Positions 17,978 to 26,106 of a stretch of DNA of 64,000 nucleotides are shown one piece after another. This stretch comes from JACVRX01 sp046726315 (GTDB lineage: Bacteria; Actinomycetota; Actinomycetes; Jiangellales; Jiangellaceae). How positions within the stretch are numbered: the first letter of the stretch is position 1; every line of letters starts with the position of its first letter. Both the position numbers and the translations under genes were made by a program. The notes below the pieces were generated by a model. That model ran no database searches, was not told the DNA's origin, and worked only from the letters and a program-made list of their open reading frames with translations. The stretch covers positions 69,342 through 133,341 of the forward strand of contig JBKPAG010000011.1 of assembly GCA_046726315.1 (NCBI GenBank). Reading direction: 5' to 3'.

Positions 17978-19436
17978 CCTGCGAGCGCGACGGGTGGCGC
18001 AGCTTGCTCATCGTCTTGGACTCGATCTGACGGATGCGCTCGCGGGTGACGCCGTAGACCTTGCCGATCTCGTCGAGCGTCTTCGGCTGGCCGTCGGTGA
18101 GCCCGAAGCGCATCGACACCACGCCCGCTTCACGCTCGGACAACGTGTCGAGCACCGCGTGCAACTGCTCCTGCAGCAGGGTGAACGACACCGCCTCGGC
18201 CGGCACGATGGCCTCGGAGTCCTCGATCAGGTCGCCGAACTCGCTGTCGCCGTCCTCGCCGAGCGGGGTGTGCAGGGAGATCGGTTCACGCCCGTACTTC
18301 TGCACCTCGACGACTTTCTCGGGGGTCATGTCGAGTTCCTTGGCAAGCTCCTCAGGCGTCGGCTCGCGGCCGAGGTCCTGCAGCATCTGCCGCTGTACCC
18401 TGGCCAACTTGTTGATCACCTCGACCATGTGCACCGGGATTCGGATGGTGCGGGCCTGGTCGGCCATCGCCCGAGTGATCGCCTGCCGGATCCACCACGT
18501 CGCGTAGGTCGAGAACTTGTAGCCCTTGGTGTAGTCGAACTTCTCGACCGCCCGGATCAGGCCCAGGTTGCCCTCCTGGATCAGGTCCAGGAACAACATG
18601 CCGCGGCCGGTGTAACGCTTGGCCAGCGACACGACCAGGCGGAGGTTCGCCTCGAGCAGGTGGTTTTTCGCCCGCCGTCCGTCCTGCGCGATCCAGTGCA
18701 GCTCATTACGCAACTTCGGCGAAAGCGCAGTTGTGTCGTGGGCGAGTTTCTCCTCGGCGAACAGGCCCGCTTCTATGCGCTTGGCCAGCTCGACCTCCTG
18801 CTCGGCATTGAGCAGCGGAACCTTGCCGATCTGCTTGAGGTAGTCCTTGACCGGGTCCGCGGTCGCGCCGGCGACGGAGACCTGCTGTTCGGGCTCATCG
18901 GCGTCGTCGGCGTCGGAGTAGATGAAGCCTTCGGCCTCCTCCTTGGCCGCGGCCTCCTCGGGCGCCGCGACGGTCGCCAGGTCGGCGGGGTTCGGCTCGA
19001 CGTCGTCGAGGCTGACTAGATCCGCGTCGGCGAACTCAGCCGCGACGTCGACGACCCGATCGGCGGGCACACCGGCGGTCGCGTCAGTGACGGCCGCGGC
19101 CGTCGCTGGCACGTCTGTCGGTGGAGTGGCCTTCGCCGGAGACTTCGTCGCTGCTGGCTCCCTCGGCGCAGACCTCTTGGCGCGAGCAGCCTTCGCGGGA
19201 GGCTTTTTGGTGGTCGACGACGTCGCGGCGGGCCTCTCGACCGGCTTGGTCGACTTCTTCGAGGTCGCTTCGACCGCCTTGCCGTCGCCCGGCTTCGCCC
19301 TGGAGGAGGCCTTCTTCACGGTCGGCTTGCGAGCCCGAGCCGATGGTTTGCTCGCGGAGTCCACCGTGGCGGTGGCCGATGAACGCCGGGCGGCCGCGGC
19401 CGACACCTGCTCAGGGCGCGACGAACTCGACGACAC
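17955..19436 (-). CDS. hrdB: Principal RNA polymerase sigma factor
   Basis: Housekeeping sigma-70 factor of 493 residues. The N-terminal 160 residues are Ala/Lys/Pro/Thr-rich and histone-tail-like, as in actinobacterial HrdB/SigA. Then follow region 1.2 (DPVKDYLKQIGKVPLLNAEQ), region 2 with NLRLVVSLAKRY, DLIQEGNLGLIRAVEKFDY and YATWWIRQAITRA, region 3, and region 4 with GVTRERIRQIESK and the C-terminal RHPSRSQVLRDYLD. Start GTG 19436. The last eight codons double as the attachment repeat of the adjacent island, yet the C-terminus is the normal one, so function is preserved. It lies with parE and DUF7455, as in Streptomyces from memory. Confidence 0.96.
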   Translation of the reverse strand: MSSSSSRPEQVSAAAARRSSATATVDSASKPSARARKPTVKKASSRAKPGDGKAVEATSKKSTKPVERPAATSSTTKKPPAKAARAKRSAPREPAATKSPAKATPPTDVPATAAAVTDATAGVPADRVVDVAAEFADADLVSLDDVEPNPADLATVAAPEEAAAKEEAEGFIYSDADDADEPEQQVSVAGATADPVKDYLKQIGKVPLLNAEQEVELAKRIEAGLFAEEKLAHDTTALSPKLRNELHWIAQDGRRAKNHLLEANLRLVVSLAKRYTGRGMLFLDLIQEGNLGLIRAVEKFDYTKGYKFSTYATWWIRQAITRAMADQARTIRIPVHMVEVINKLARVQRQMLQDLGREPTPEELAKELDMTPEKVVEVQKYGREPISLHTPLGEDGDSEFGDLIEDSEAIVPAEAVSFTLLQEQLHAVLDTLSEREAGVVSMRFGLTDGQPKTLDEIGKVYGVTRERIRQIESKTMSKLRHPSRSQVLRDYLD

Positions 19437-19535
19437 AAACGACCTCTCGACGACGGGCGATCAGGGGGATGAGCGATGACGACACGCGAACCAACATTCT
19501 GACACGGCCGATGCTTCCTGCGCGCATCTGCACCC

Positions 19536-21146
19536 TCAGGTACCGGTCCAGCGTAGCCCCAGGACGGTCCAGTCGTCGGATCCACCCGGGTCTACGATTG
19601 TCGTCACGACGGTGTCGAGAATCACCTCAAGCGGGCGGTCCCGGACACCCTCCAAGCACGCGATCAGAGCCGCCAGCCCATCGTCGAGCGAGCGGTCCCG
19701 GGTCTCCACGAGGCCATCGGTGAAACCGACGACAACAGCGCCGCGGCGTAGCTGCACGTGTTGGGCAGACCGTTGCTCGGGCACCCCGACAGGTGTCGTA
19801 CCGGGGCCGGGGTCGACCAGAGTGGCGGGCCCGTCCATCGGCACATGGACCAGCGGTGGGTGCCCGGCATCTCCCATCGACACCGTGCCGTCAGACGGAT
19901 CCAGCACCGCGTATACGACCGTCGCCATCTCAGCCGGGCTGCCCCTTTCGAGCAGGCGGTCAAGCCCGGTCAAGACCGCGCCGGGGTCGGGATCTGCCAG
20001 CGCGAGCGCCCGCAGCGCTGAGCGCAACTGACCCATGCCGGCCGCCGCAGCGAGACCGTGCCCCATCACGTCTCCCACGGCGAGCGACACCGAGCCGTCC
20101 GGCAGGGCGAACACGTCGTACCAGTCACCACCGACCTGACGCTCGCGCACCGTGGGTCCGCTGCGGGCGCCGAGCTCGAGGCCGAGCACCCCAGGAAGGC
20201 GGATCGGCAGTAATCCCGCCGTCAACCAGGTTGCCGCGGTGCGCTCCTGTTCGAAAAGGAGAGCCCGCTCGAGGGCTACTGCGCATTGCTGGGTCACGGA
20301 GCGGAGGAATCGTCGGGTGTCATCGTCGAACTCCTGCTCGACGCCGTAGGAGAGGCGCAACGCTCCCAGCCGCCCGGAGTTGCCCACGAGCGGCAGCACC
20401 GCCCAGGCCCGCTCTCCCGCGTTGTCAACGAAGCCGAGCAGCCGTGGGTCGGCGAATCTTCTGCTCAACTCGGCGCGGGTTCCGATGAAGAGCGGCCAGC
20501 CTGTCCGAACGGACTCGGCGGTCGGAGTCGACGCCGCTCGCGGCCACTGAGTCCGATGCTCTGCCACCCAGCCCGGCTCGTTCTCGCCGGGAACCAGGTC
20601 CAACCCATCCGGACCGAGAAGGGCGACCAGGGACCAGTCGGCATCCACTGTCCGCCGTCCAATCGACGTGATCGCGGCCACCACCTCACCGACCGTCACC
20701 GCCTGCGCCAATTCGTCGGCTACCTCGAGCAGTTTGCCGGTCCGGGCGCGGCTGTCATGTAGAGCCCGCGCGGCCTGCCGACGGGCGGCGTCGTCGACGA
20801 CGAAGACGGCTACGGCAGTCGTCCGCCCGTGCCCGTCGCGCAGGGGATACCAGGACGACCGCAGCAGGTCTGTCTCATCCACCAGCCGTTCTGGCGACCC
20901 GTCCGTGTGCAGGACATCACCCGTGTCGACCACCCGGTCGATGACACGGGCGGCCCGCGAACCGGTCCGGCCGTCCGCCGCCAGCTCCTCGATGCGGCGG
21001 CCGAGGTGGTCGGCGGCGGATCGACGATGACGCCGGGCCAGGACAGAGTTCACGGCCAAGTACCGGTGCGACGTGTCGAGAACCGCGAAGCCGACCGGCG
21101 CGTCGAGCCCGAGCAGGGCGTCGAAGAGGCGCTGGGAGTCGGCCAT
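19536..21146 (-). CDS. PAS-GAF-SpoIIE serine phosphatase
   Basis: A cytoplasmic signalling phosphatase of 536 residues with no membrane helix. An N-terminal PAS domain (residues about 5-130, VGFAVLDTSHRYLAVNSVLA) precedes a GAF domain (about 160-310, ending RRFLRSVTQQCAVALERALLFEQER) and a C-terminal PP2C/SpoIIE domain (about 330-536) with VGGDWYDVFALPDG, AVGDVMGHG and GFTDGLVE, retaining the metal-binding aspartates. Proteins of this plan usually dephosphorylate anti-anti-sigma factors; none is encoded nearby. Start ATG 21146. The gene lies 99 bases upstream of the hrdB start on the same strand. Confidence 0.85.
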   Translation of the reverse strand: MADSQRLFDALLGLDAPVGFAVLDTSHRYLAVNSVLARRHRRSAADHLGRRIEELAADGRTGSRAARVIDRVVDTGDVLHTDGSPERLVDETDLLRSSWYPLRDGHGRTTAVAVFVVDDAARRQAARALHDSRARTGKLLEVADELAQAVTVGEVVAAITSIGRRTVDADWSLVALLGPDGLDLVPGENEPGWVAEHRTQWPRAASTPTAESVRTGWPLFIGTRAELSRRFADPRLLGFVDNAGERAWAVLPLVGNSGRLGALRLSYGVEQEFDDDTRRFLRSVTQQCAVALERALLFEQERTAATWLTAGLLPIRLPGVLGLELGARSGPTVRERQVGGDWYDVFALPDGSVSLAVGDVMGHGLAAAAGMGQLRSALRALALADPDPGAVLTGLDRLLERGSPAEMATVVYAVLDPSDGTVSMGDAGHPPLVHVPMDGPATLVDPGPGTTPVGVPEQRSAQHVQLRRGAVVVGFTDGLVETRDRSLDDGLAALIACLEGVRDRPLEVILDTVVTTIVDPGGSDDWTVLGLRWTGT

Positions 21147-21165
21147 GCCCCTTGCAGAGCCCACG

Positions 21166-21747
21166 TCAACCCTTCGGCGCCTTCTTGGACTCTTGTTTGT
21201 ATTGCCGGACCTCGGCGAGAGACTGCGCGTCGACGACGTCGGCGATCGACCGCCTCGAACCCTGCTCGGCGTACGCACCGGCTGCGTGCCGCCACCCCTC
21301 CGGCTCGACGCCGAGCTGCTTACCGAGCAGGGCCACGAAGATCCGAGCCTTCTGGTCGCCGTAGCCCGGAAGCTCACCCAGCCGCCGCCGCAGCTCCACC
21401 CCGGATGTCGCTTCCGTCCACAGCCGGGAGACATCGCCCCCGTAGCGCTCCACCACATACCCGGCCAACTTCTGCACCCGCGCCCCCATCGACCGCGGGT
21501 AGCGGTGCACCGCTGGGGGGCCGGTCATCAGCGCCACGAACTCATCCGGGTCATAGCCGGCGATGAGCGCGGGGTCCAGGTTCTCGGTACCCATGCGGGC
21601 GGCGATCGTCGCTGGGCCGGTGAACGCCCACTCCATCGGAATCTGCTGGTCCAGGAGCATGCCAACGACCAGTGCGAACGGGTCCCGGGCGAGCAGCGCA
21701 TCGGCCCGTTCGTCCTGCGCCAGCCGGAGTCTCCGCGCCGTACTCAC
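21166..21747 (-). CDS. HhH-GPD family DNA repair-like protein
   Basis: A 193-residue protein of an actinobacterial HhH-GPD subgroup, related to base-excision glycosylases. Seen are FALVVGMLLDQQIPMEWAFTG at residues about 23-43 and the helix-hairpin-helix ELPGYGDQKARIFVALLGKQ near 135-154. The iron-sulfur cluster of EndoIII/MutY is absent. The start is GTG 21747, whose GTGA overlaps the universal stress protein stop, so the pair is one operon; the more upstream frame is antisense to nothing but has no family similarity. The substrate is unknown. Confidence 0.8.
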   Translation of the reverse strand: MSTARRLRLAQDERADALLARDPFALVVGMLLDQQIPMEWAFTGPATIAARMGTENLDPALIAGYDPDEFVALMTGPPAVHRYPRSMGARVQKLAGYVVERYGGDVSRLWTEATSGVELRRRLGELPGYGDQKARIFVALLGKQLGVEPEGWRHAAGAYAEQGSRRSIADVVDAQSLAEVRQYKQESKKAPKG

Positions 21748-22151
21748 GGCTCCTCGGCCTTGACGGCGAGCACAGGGCATGGTGCGTCGAGCAGGATCCG
21801 CTGGGCGTTGCTGCCGAGGATCAGCTTGCCCACCGGTGTCCGGCGGCGCAGCCCGATGACGATGAAGTCCGCCGCAACCTCCTCGGCGACGGCGATCAGG
21901 TCATCCGCGACATCCTGCCCGCGGACCAGCTGCCGGACCTCGGCCTCGATTCCGGCGTCAGCCAGCTCCTTGCGGACGGCATCAAGCTCCGCTTCGGAAC
22001 GGATTTCCTCTTCCGCGTCGAAGTCGCGGCCGCCATGCGCTGAGTTGATGACCACCAGCCGCGCACCTCGCAGCTTGGCCTCCTCCGCGGCTCGCCGCAG
22101 CGCGGCTTTGCCCTCTGCCTTGGGGACGTATCCGACCACGATCGTGGGCAT
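21744..22151 (-). CDS. Universal stress protein, UspA family
   Basis: A single-domain 135-residue USP. The N-terminus MPTIVVGYVPK and the ATP-binding G-x2-G-x9-G-S/N pattern (GLRRRTPVGKLILGSNAQRIL, in two parts GLRRRTPVGK and LILGSNAQRI) near residues 100-120 place it with nucleotide-binding members. AAAGGAG stands eight bases before ATG 22151. It is translationally coupled to the HhH-GPD gene, suggesting shared induction under stress. Confidence 0.88.
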   Translation of the reverse strand: MPTIVVGYVPKAEGKAALRRAAEEAKLRGARLVVINSAHGGRDFDAEEEIRSEAELDAVRKELADAGIEAEVRQLVRGQDVADDLIAVAEEVAADFIVIGLRRRTPVGKLILGSNAQRILLDAPCPVLAVKAEEP

Positions 22152-22249
22152 TCTCGCGCTCCTTTCGACCGGCCACTGCAAACGTTGGGGCTGGCCGCAC
22201 GCTACTCCTACTTCGGGGACTTCTTGTGTCGTCATGCGACGATCGCGCC

Positions 22250-23080
22250 GTGCCCGACGTCGCGTTCGTCCTCGGCGGTGGTGGCCTGCTCGGGGCGTCC
22301 GAGGTCGGCATGCTGCGCGCTCTGGTGGAGGCCGACATCCGCCCTGACCTGTTGGTGGGGACCAGCGTCGGTGCCATCAACGGCGCGGTATTCGCCTCGG
22401 CGCCGGGCCGGCCCGTCGTCGAGCGGCTGCACGCGATGTGGAGCACCTTGTCCGATGACGACATTCTCGGCGGCTCGGCCTTACGCCGAGTCTCCACTCT
22501 GGCCCGGACTCGCACCCATACCCACAGCAGCGAACCACTGCGTGACCTGCTTGTGAGCATCCTCGGAGAAGGCCGGCTGATCGAAGACCTCGACCCGCCG
22601 TTCCAATGCGTGGCCGCCAGCATCGAACGGGCCGCCGAGCACTGGTTCGACCATGGCCCGGTCGTGGCGGCCGTCTTGGCCAGCAGCGCTGTACCCGGAC
22701 TCTTCCCCCCCGTCGAGATAGACGGGGAGCACTTCTTCGACGGCGGACTGGTTCACTCCATTCCAATTGGCAGGGCGGTCGCCCTCGGTGCCCGGACTGT
22801 GTACGTACTCAATGTCGGCCGCATCGAGCGCCCGCTGCAGCCGCCCAGCCGGCCCTGGGAAGTTGCGATGGTGGCCTTCGAGATCGCCCGCCGGCACCGA
22901 TTCGCCGCCGACATGGCAGCAGTGCCGGACAATGTGACCGTGCATGTCCTGCCCACCGGAGACCCGGAACCGCCGAAGTACGCAGACTTGTCCGCCTTGC
23001 GGTACTGGAACACGTCACGAGTCGCTGAACGCATTCGGCTGGCGCACGAGTCCGCTGCTGCGTATCTGGCTGGGCGCTGA
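22250..23080 (+). CDS. Patatin-like phospholipase
   Basis: Serine acyl hydrolase of 276 residues with a Ser-Asp dyad. The oxyanion motif GGGGLLGASEVG is at residues about 9-20, the nucleophile motif GTSVGAING near 41-49, and the catalytic DGG after HFFDGGLVHSIP. It probably cleaves membrane phospholipids in the cytoplasm or at the membrane; no signal peptide is present. GTG 22250 (VPDVAFVLGGGG) is preferred to GTG 22226 because it fits family length. It begins a tight operon with an acyltransferase (one-base gap) and DNA polymerase IV. Confidence 0.85.
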   Translation: MPDVAFVLGGGGLLGASEVGMLRALVEADIRPDLLVGTSVGAINGAVFASAPGRPVVERLHAMWSTLSDDDILGGSALRRVSTLARTRTHTHSSEPLRDLLVSILGEGRLIEDLDPPFQCVAASIERAAEHWFDHGPVVAAVLASSAVPGLFPPVEIDGEHFFDGGLVHSIPIGRAVALGARTVYVLNVGRIERPLQPPSRPWEVAMVAFEIARRHRFAADMAAVPDNVTVHVLPTGDPEPPKYADLSALRYWNTSRVAERIRLAHESAAAYLAGR

Positions 23081-23081
23081 C

Positions 23082-24092
23082 ATGCTCCCTCCGCGCTGGG
23101 TGCGGCGGGTGGTCATCGCCCCGGCGATGTTCGTCCTCATCGGCATCGTTCTGTTGAGCGCGCCGCTGTGGCTGCTGGGCGCGGCGGCGATCTCTCCGTT
23201 GTTACCCGGGCGCTGGCGGCCGCTGCGATTCCTGTGGTTCGTAGCGCTCTACGCGATCCTGGAATTCGCCGTCCTGCTGGCGCTGTTCGGGCTCTGGGTC
23301 GGATCCGGACCTGGGCTGGAGATCCATTCGCCACGGTCCCAGCGTGCGCATTACCAGGTGATGGGCTGGTTCCTGCGGGTGCTCGAGTGGGAAGCGAAAC
23401 GCGTGCTGGGTGTGCGTTTCGCGGTTGAGGGCCCACCGCCGTCGGAGTACCAGGGCCGGCCGCTGGTGGTCATGGCTCGGCACGCGGGCCCGGGCGACTC
23501 GTTCCTCGTTGTTCATGCACTGATGAACTGGTATGGGCGCGAACCCCGGATCGTGCTCAAGAACACGCTCCAATGGGACCCCGCGATCGACATCATCCTC
23601 AACCGTCTGCCGAACCGTTTCATCGCACCACAGCCGGGCACCGCGGGCGCTGAAACGGAGCGTCACATCGCCGAGTTGGCCACCGGGCTGGACCATGACG
23701 ACTCGCTGGTGATCTTCCCCGAGGGCGGCAACTTCAGCACCAGACGGCGCCAACGCGCTATCGCCCGGTTGCACCGAAGTGGCCACCAGCGGGCAGCCGT
23801 CCGAGCCGAGAGAATGGTCAACGTCCTCCCGCCACGCCCAGGGGGTGTCACTGCCGCGTTACGCGCCGCAACCGCCGCCGACGCCGTGTTCGTCGCACAC
23901 ACCGGGCTCGAGCACCTTGTCACCGTCGGAGACCTCTGGCGAGGACTGCCGATGGACACCGAGATCCACATGCGTTGGTGGCGCGTGCCGGCCAACGAAG
24001 TGCCTCGGGACGACGACGGCATCGTCGAGTGGTTGTACGGCTGGTGGGAGATCGTCGACGCGTGGATAGGCGCGACCAGGCCAGTCCGGTGA
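23082..24092 (+). CDS. Membrane-associated 1-acyl-sn-glycerol-3-phosphate acyltransferase-like protein
   Basis: A 336-residue PlsC-type acyltransferase with two N-terminal membrane helices (about residues 10-40 and 50-72). The catalytic HX4D motif is RHAGPGDSF (about 130-138), and the FPEGGNFS motif lies near 220. This is larger than the PlsC at 46425-47141 and lacks the NHxSxxD wording, so its acyl acceptor may differ. It starts one base after the patatin stop and its own TGA overlaps the GTG of dinB. Patatin plus acyltransferase suggests phospholipid deacylation/reacylation. Confidence 0.83.
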   Translation: MLPPRWVRRVVIAPAMFVLIGIVLLSAPLWLLGAAAISPLLPGRWRPLRFLWFVALYAILEFAVLLALFGLWVGSGPGLEIHSPRSQRAHYQVMGWFLRVLEWEAKRVLGVRFAVEGPPPSEYQGRPLVVMARHAGPGDSFLVVHALMNWYGREPRIVLKNTLQWDPAIDIILNRLPNRFIAPQPGTAGAETERHIAELATGLDHDDSLVIFPEGGNFSTRRRQRAIARLHRSGHQRAAVRAERMVNVLPPRPGGVTAALRAATAADAVFVAHTGLEHLVTVGDLWRGLPMDTEIHMRWWRVPANEVPRDDDGIVEWLYGWWEIVDAWIGATRPVR

Positions 24093-25420
24093 GGGTGCGG
24101 ACGGAGCCCAGCGTGCTCCACCTCGACCTCGATGCTTTCTACGCGGCCGTGGAGCAGAGGGACAAGCCGTCCCTTCGTGGGCGGCCTGTGGTCGTCGGCG
24201 GTCTGGGGCCACGCGGCGTCGTATCGACGGCGTCGTACGAGGCGCGGCGATATGGCATTCGCTCGGCGATGCCGATGGCCGAGGCGCGCCGACGCTGCCC
24301 ACATGCGGCGTTCGTAGCGGGGCGGTTTCGGGTGTATCACGCCGCGAGCGCCGTCGTGATGGCCGCGTTGCGCGATCTGTCTCCGCTCGTGGAGCCGCTG
24401 TCAATGGACGAGGCGTTCGTGGATTTGGCGGCCGGGCCGTACGCCGATCTGTCCAGCGCAGGTGTCTGGGCAATCGGCGTCGGCCTTCGCCGCGACATCC
24501 GGAAGCTGACGCGGCTGACGGCGAGCGTCGGCGCGGCGACGTCGAAACTGCTGGCGAAAATAGCCTCCGAGCACGCGAAGCCAGACGGCCTGGCAGTAGT
24601 CGAGCCCGGGACCGAACTCGACGTCCTCCGCCCGCTGCCGGTCCGTTCGCTGTGGGGTGTCGGTCCGGCGACTGCGGCGCGGTTGAGCCGGCTCGGCGTG
24701 CGGACTGTCGGTGATCTCGAACGGATCAGCGAAACCGAGCTGGTCGATCTGCTGGGTGAGGCGCACGGCCGGGCCCTGTACCGGCTGGCACGTGCCGACG
24801 ACACCCGTCCGGTCGTCGCCGAACGCGAATCCAAATCCATCAGCGTGGAGGACACCTTCGACCGCGACGTGGCTGATCCCGCCCTGTTGTCGGCGCTGGT
24901 CGAACGGCTGTCCGCCCGTGTGGCGACCCGGCTGGCCGCCTCCGGACTGTCCGGCCGGACGGTCACGCTGAAGGTCCGCCTGCACGACTTCACCACGCTG
25001 TCGAGATCGGTGACACTGCCGGCGCCGACAGACGACGCGAAGGTCGTTTCCCGGCTGGCCGCGCGGCTGCTCACCGAGGTCGACACCACCGGCGGCATCC
25101 GGCTGTTGGGAGTGGGCATCTCCGGGCTGGCCGACTGGGTGCAGCGAGACCTGTTCACCTCTGCCGATGTGATGCCGTCGGCGAACCAGCCCGAGCCCGT
25201 GGAGCATGTCACGGACCCGCTTCGATGGGTGGCGGGCATGGACGTCGTGCACACAAGCAACGGCCCTGGCTGGGTGTGGGGTAGCGGGCGTGGGCGGGTC
25301 ACCGTCCGCTTCGAGACCGCTGACACCGCTCCTGGTCCGGTCCGAACCTTCCCCGACGACGACCCCGACCTGGTGCCGGCGTTCTTCTCAGGCTCGTCTC
25401 AGCCGCCGCGGGCACACTGA
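24089..25420 (+). CDS. dinB: DNA polymerase IV
   Basis: Y-family translesion polymerase of 443 residues. The catalytic acidic residues lie in HLDLDAFYAAVE (Asp13) and LSMDEAFVD (Asp107/Glu108); SYEARRYGI and the thumb helix-hairpin-helix (LWGVGPATAARLSRLGV) follow, then the little-finger domain. The last 60 residues form an actinobacterial tail with DVVHTSNGPGWVWGSGRGRV. No clear beta-clamp-binding pentapeptide stands at the extreme C-terminus; QRDLF near residue 353 is a candidate internal one. GTG 24089 overlaps the acyltransferase stop, so the gene is translated as part of a lipid-enzyme operon, and no LexA box is seen in front of it. Confidence 0.93.
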   Translation: MRVRTEPSVLHLDLDAFYAAVEQRDKPSLRGRPVVVGGLGPRGVVSTASYEARRYGIRSAMPMAEARRRCPHAAFVAGRFRVYHAASAVVMAALRDLSPLVEPLSMDEAFVDLAAGPYADLSSAGVWAIGVGLRRDIRKLTRLTASVGAATSKLLAKIASEHAKPDGLAVVEPGTELDVLRPLPVRSLWGVGPATAARLSRLGVRTVGDLERISETELVDLLGEAHGRALYRLARADDTRPVVAERESKSISVEDTFDRDVADPALLSALVERLSARVATRLAASGLSGRTVTLKVRLHDFTTLSRSVTLPAPTDDAKVVSRLAARLLTEVDTTGGIRLLGVGISGLADWVQRDLFTSADVMPSANQPEPVEHVTDPLRWVAGMDVVHTSNGPGWVWGSGRGRVTVRFETADTAPGPVRTFPDDDPDLVPAFFSGSSQPPRAH

Positions 25421-25425
25421 ACACC

Positions 25426-26106
25426 ATGCGCGTCCTCGTCGTCGACGACGACCCGGCGGTCCGAGAGTCGTTGCGCCGCTCGCTTGTGTTCAACGGCTAC
25501 CAGGTCGAGTTGGCCGACGACGGCGAGCATGCGCTGCGCAAGGTCGCCGCCACGCATCCGGACGTGGTTGTGCTGGACGTGATGATGCCGCGCATGGACG
25601 GCCTCGCGGCCTGCCGAGCGCTGCGCGCCGCGGGTGACGACGTGCCGGTGCTAATGCTGACCGCGCGCGACGAGGTGAGCGATCGGGTGGCGGGCCTCGA
25701 CGCCGGCGCCGACGATTACCTGCCCAAGCCGTTCGCCCTCGAGGAGCTGCTGGCCCGGTTGCGGGCCCTGTTGCGCCGGATCGGCCCGGCGGAGTCCCGC
25801 TCGATCCTTCGTCTCGCCGACCTCACACTCGACCCGGTCAGCCGCGAAGTAACGCGCGGGAAGCGTTCGCTGCGGCTCACCCGGACCGAGTTCTCCTTGC
25901 TCGAGCTACTGCTACGGCATCCACGCCAGGTGCTGACCCGCGAACGCATCCTCGACGACGTGTGGGGCTACGACTTCCCGACCTCTGCAAACTCGCTGGA
26001 GGTCTACGTCGGCTACCTGCGGCGGAAGACCGAAGCCGACGGTGAGCCACGGCTCATCCACACCATCCGCGGCGTCGGTTATGTCGCCCGGGAGACCCCG
26101 CCATGA
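25426..26106 (+). CDS. mprA: MprA-type response regulator
   Basis: OmpR-family transcription factor of 226 residues. The receiver has the acidic pair DDD at 7-9, phospho-acceptor Asp51 in VVVLDVMMPRMDG and Lys in LPKPFALEEL; the winged helix has TRTEFSLLELLLRHPRQVLTR (in two blocks) and SLEVYVGYLRRKTE. Length and sequence match MprA, regulator of the envelope stress response in mycobacteria. It is followed by the kinase (four-base ATGA overlap) and the PepD protease, the mprA-mprB-pepD order of Mycobacterium. Five bases separate it from dinB. Confidence 0.88.
   Translation: MRVLVVDDDPAVRESLRRSLVFNGYQVELADDGEHALRKVAATHPDVVVLDVMMPRMDGLAACRALRAAGDDVPVLMLTARDEVSDRVAGLDAGADDYLPKPFALEELLARLRALLRRIGPAESRSILRLADLTLDPVSREVTRGKRSLRLTRTEFSLLELLLRHPRQVLTRERILDDVWGYDFPTSANSLEVYVGYLRRKTEADGEPRLIHTIRGVGYVARETPP

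Noticed and set aside
19000..19436. Ala/Lys/Pro-rich coding stretch as a low-complexity or histone-like separate gene
   Set aside because: It is in frame with the sigma factor and is the normal N-terminal extension of actinobacterial HrdB.
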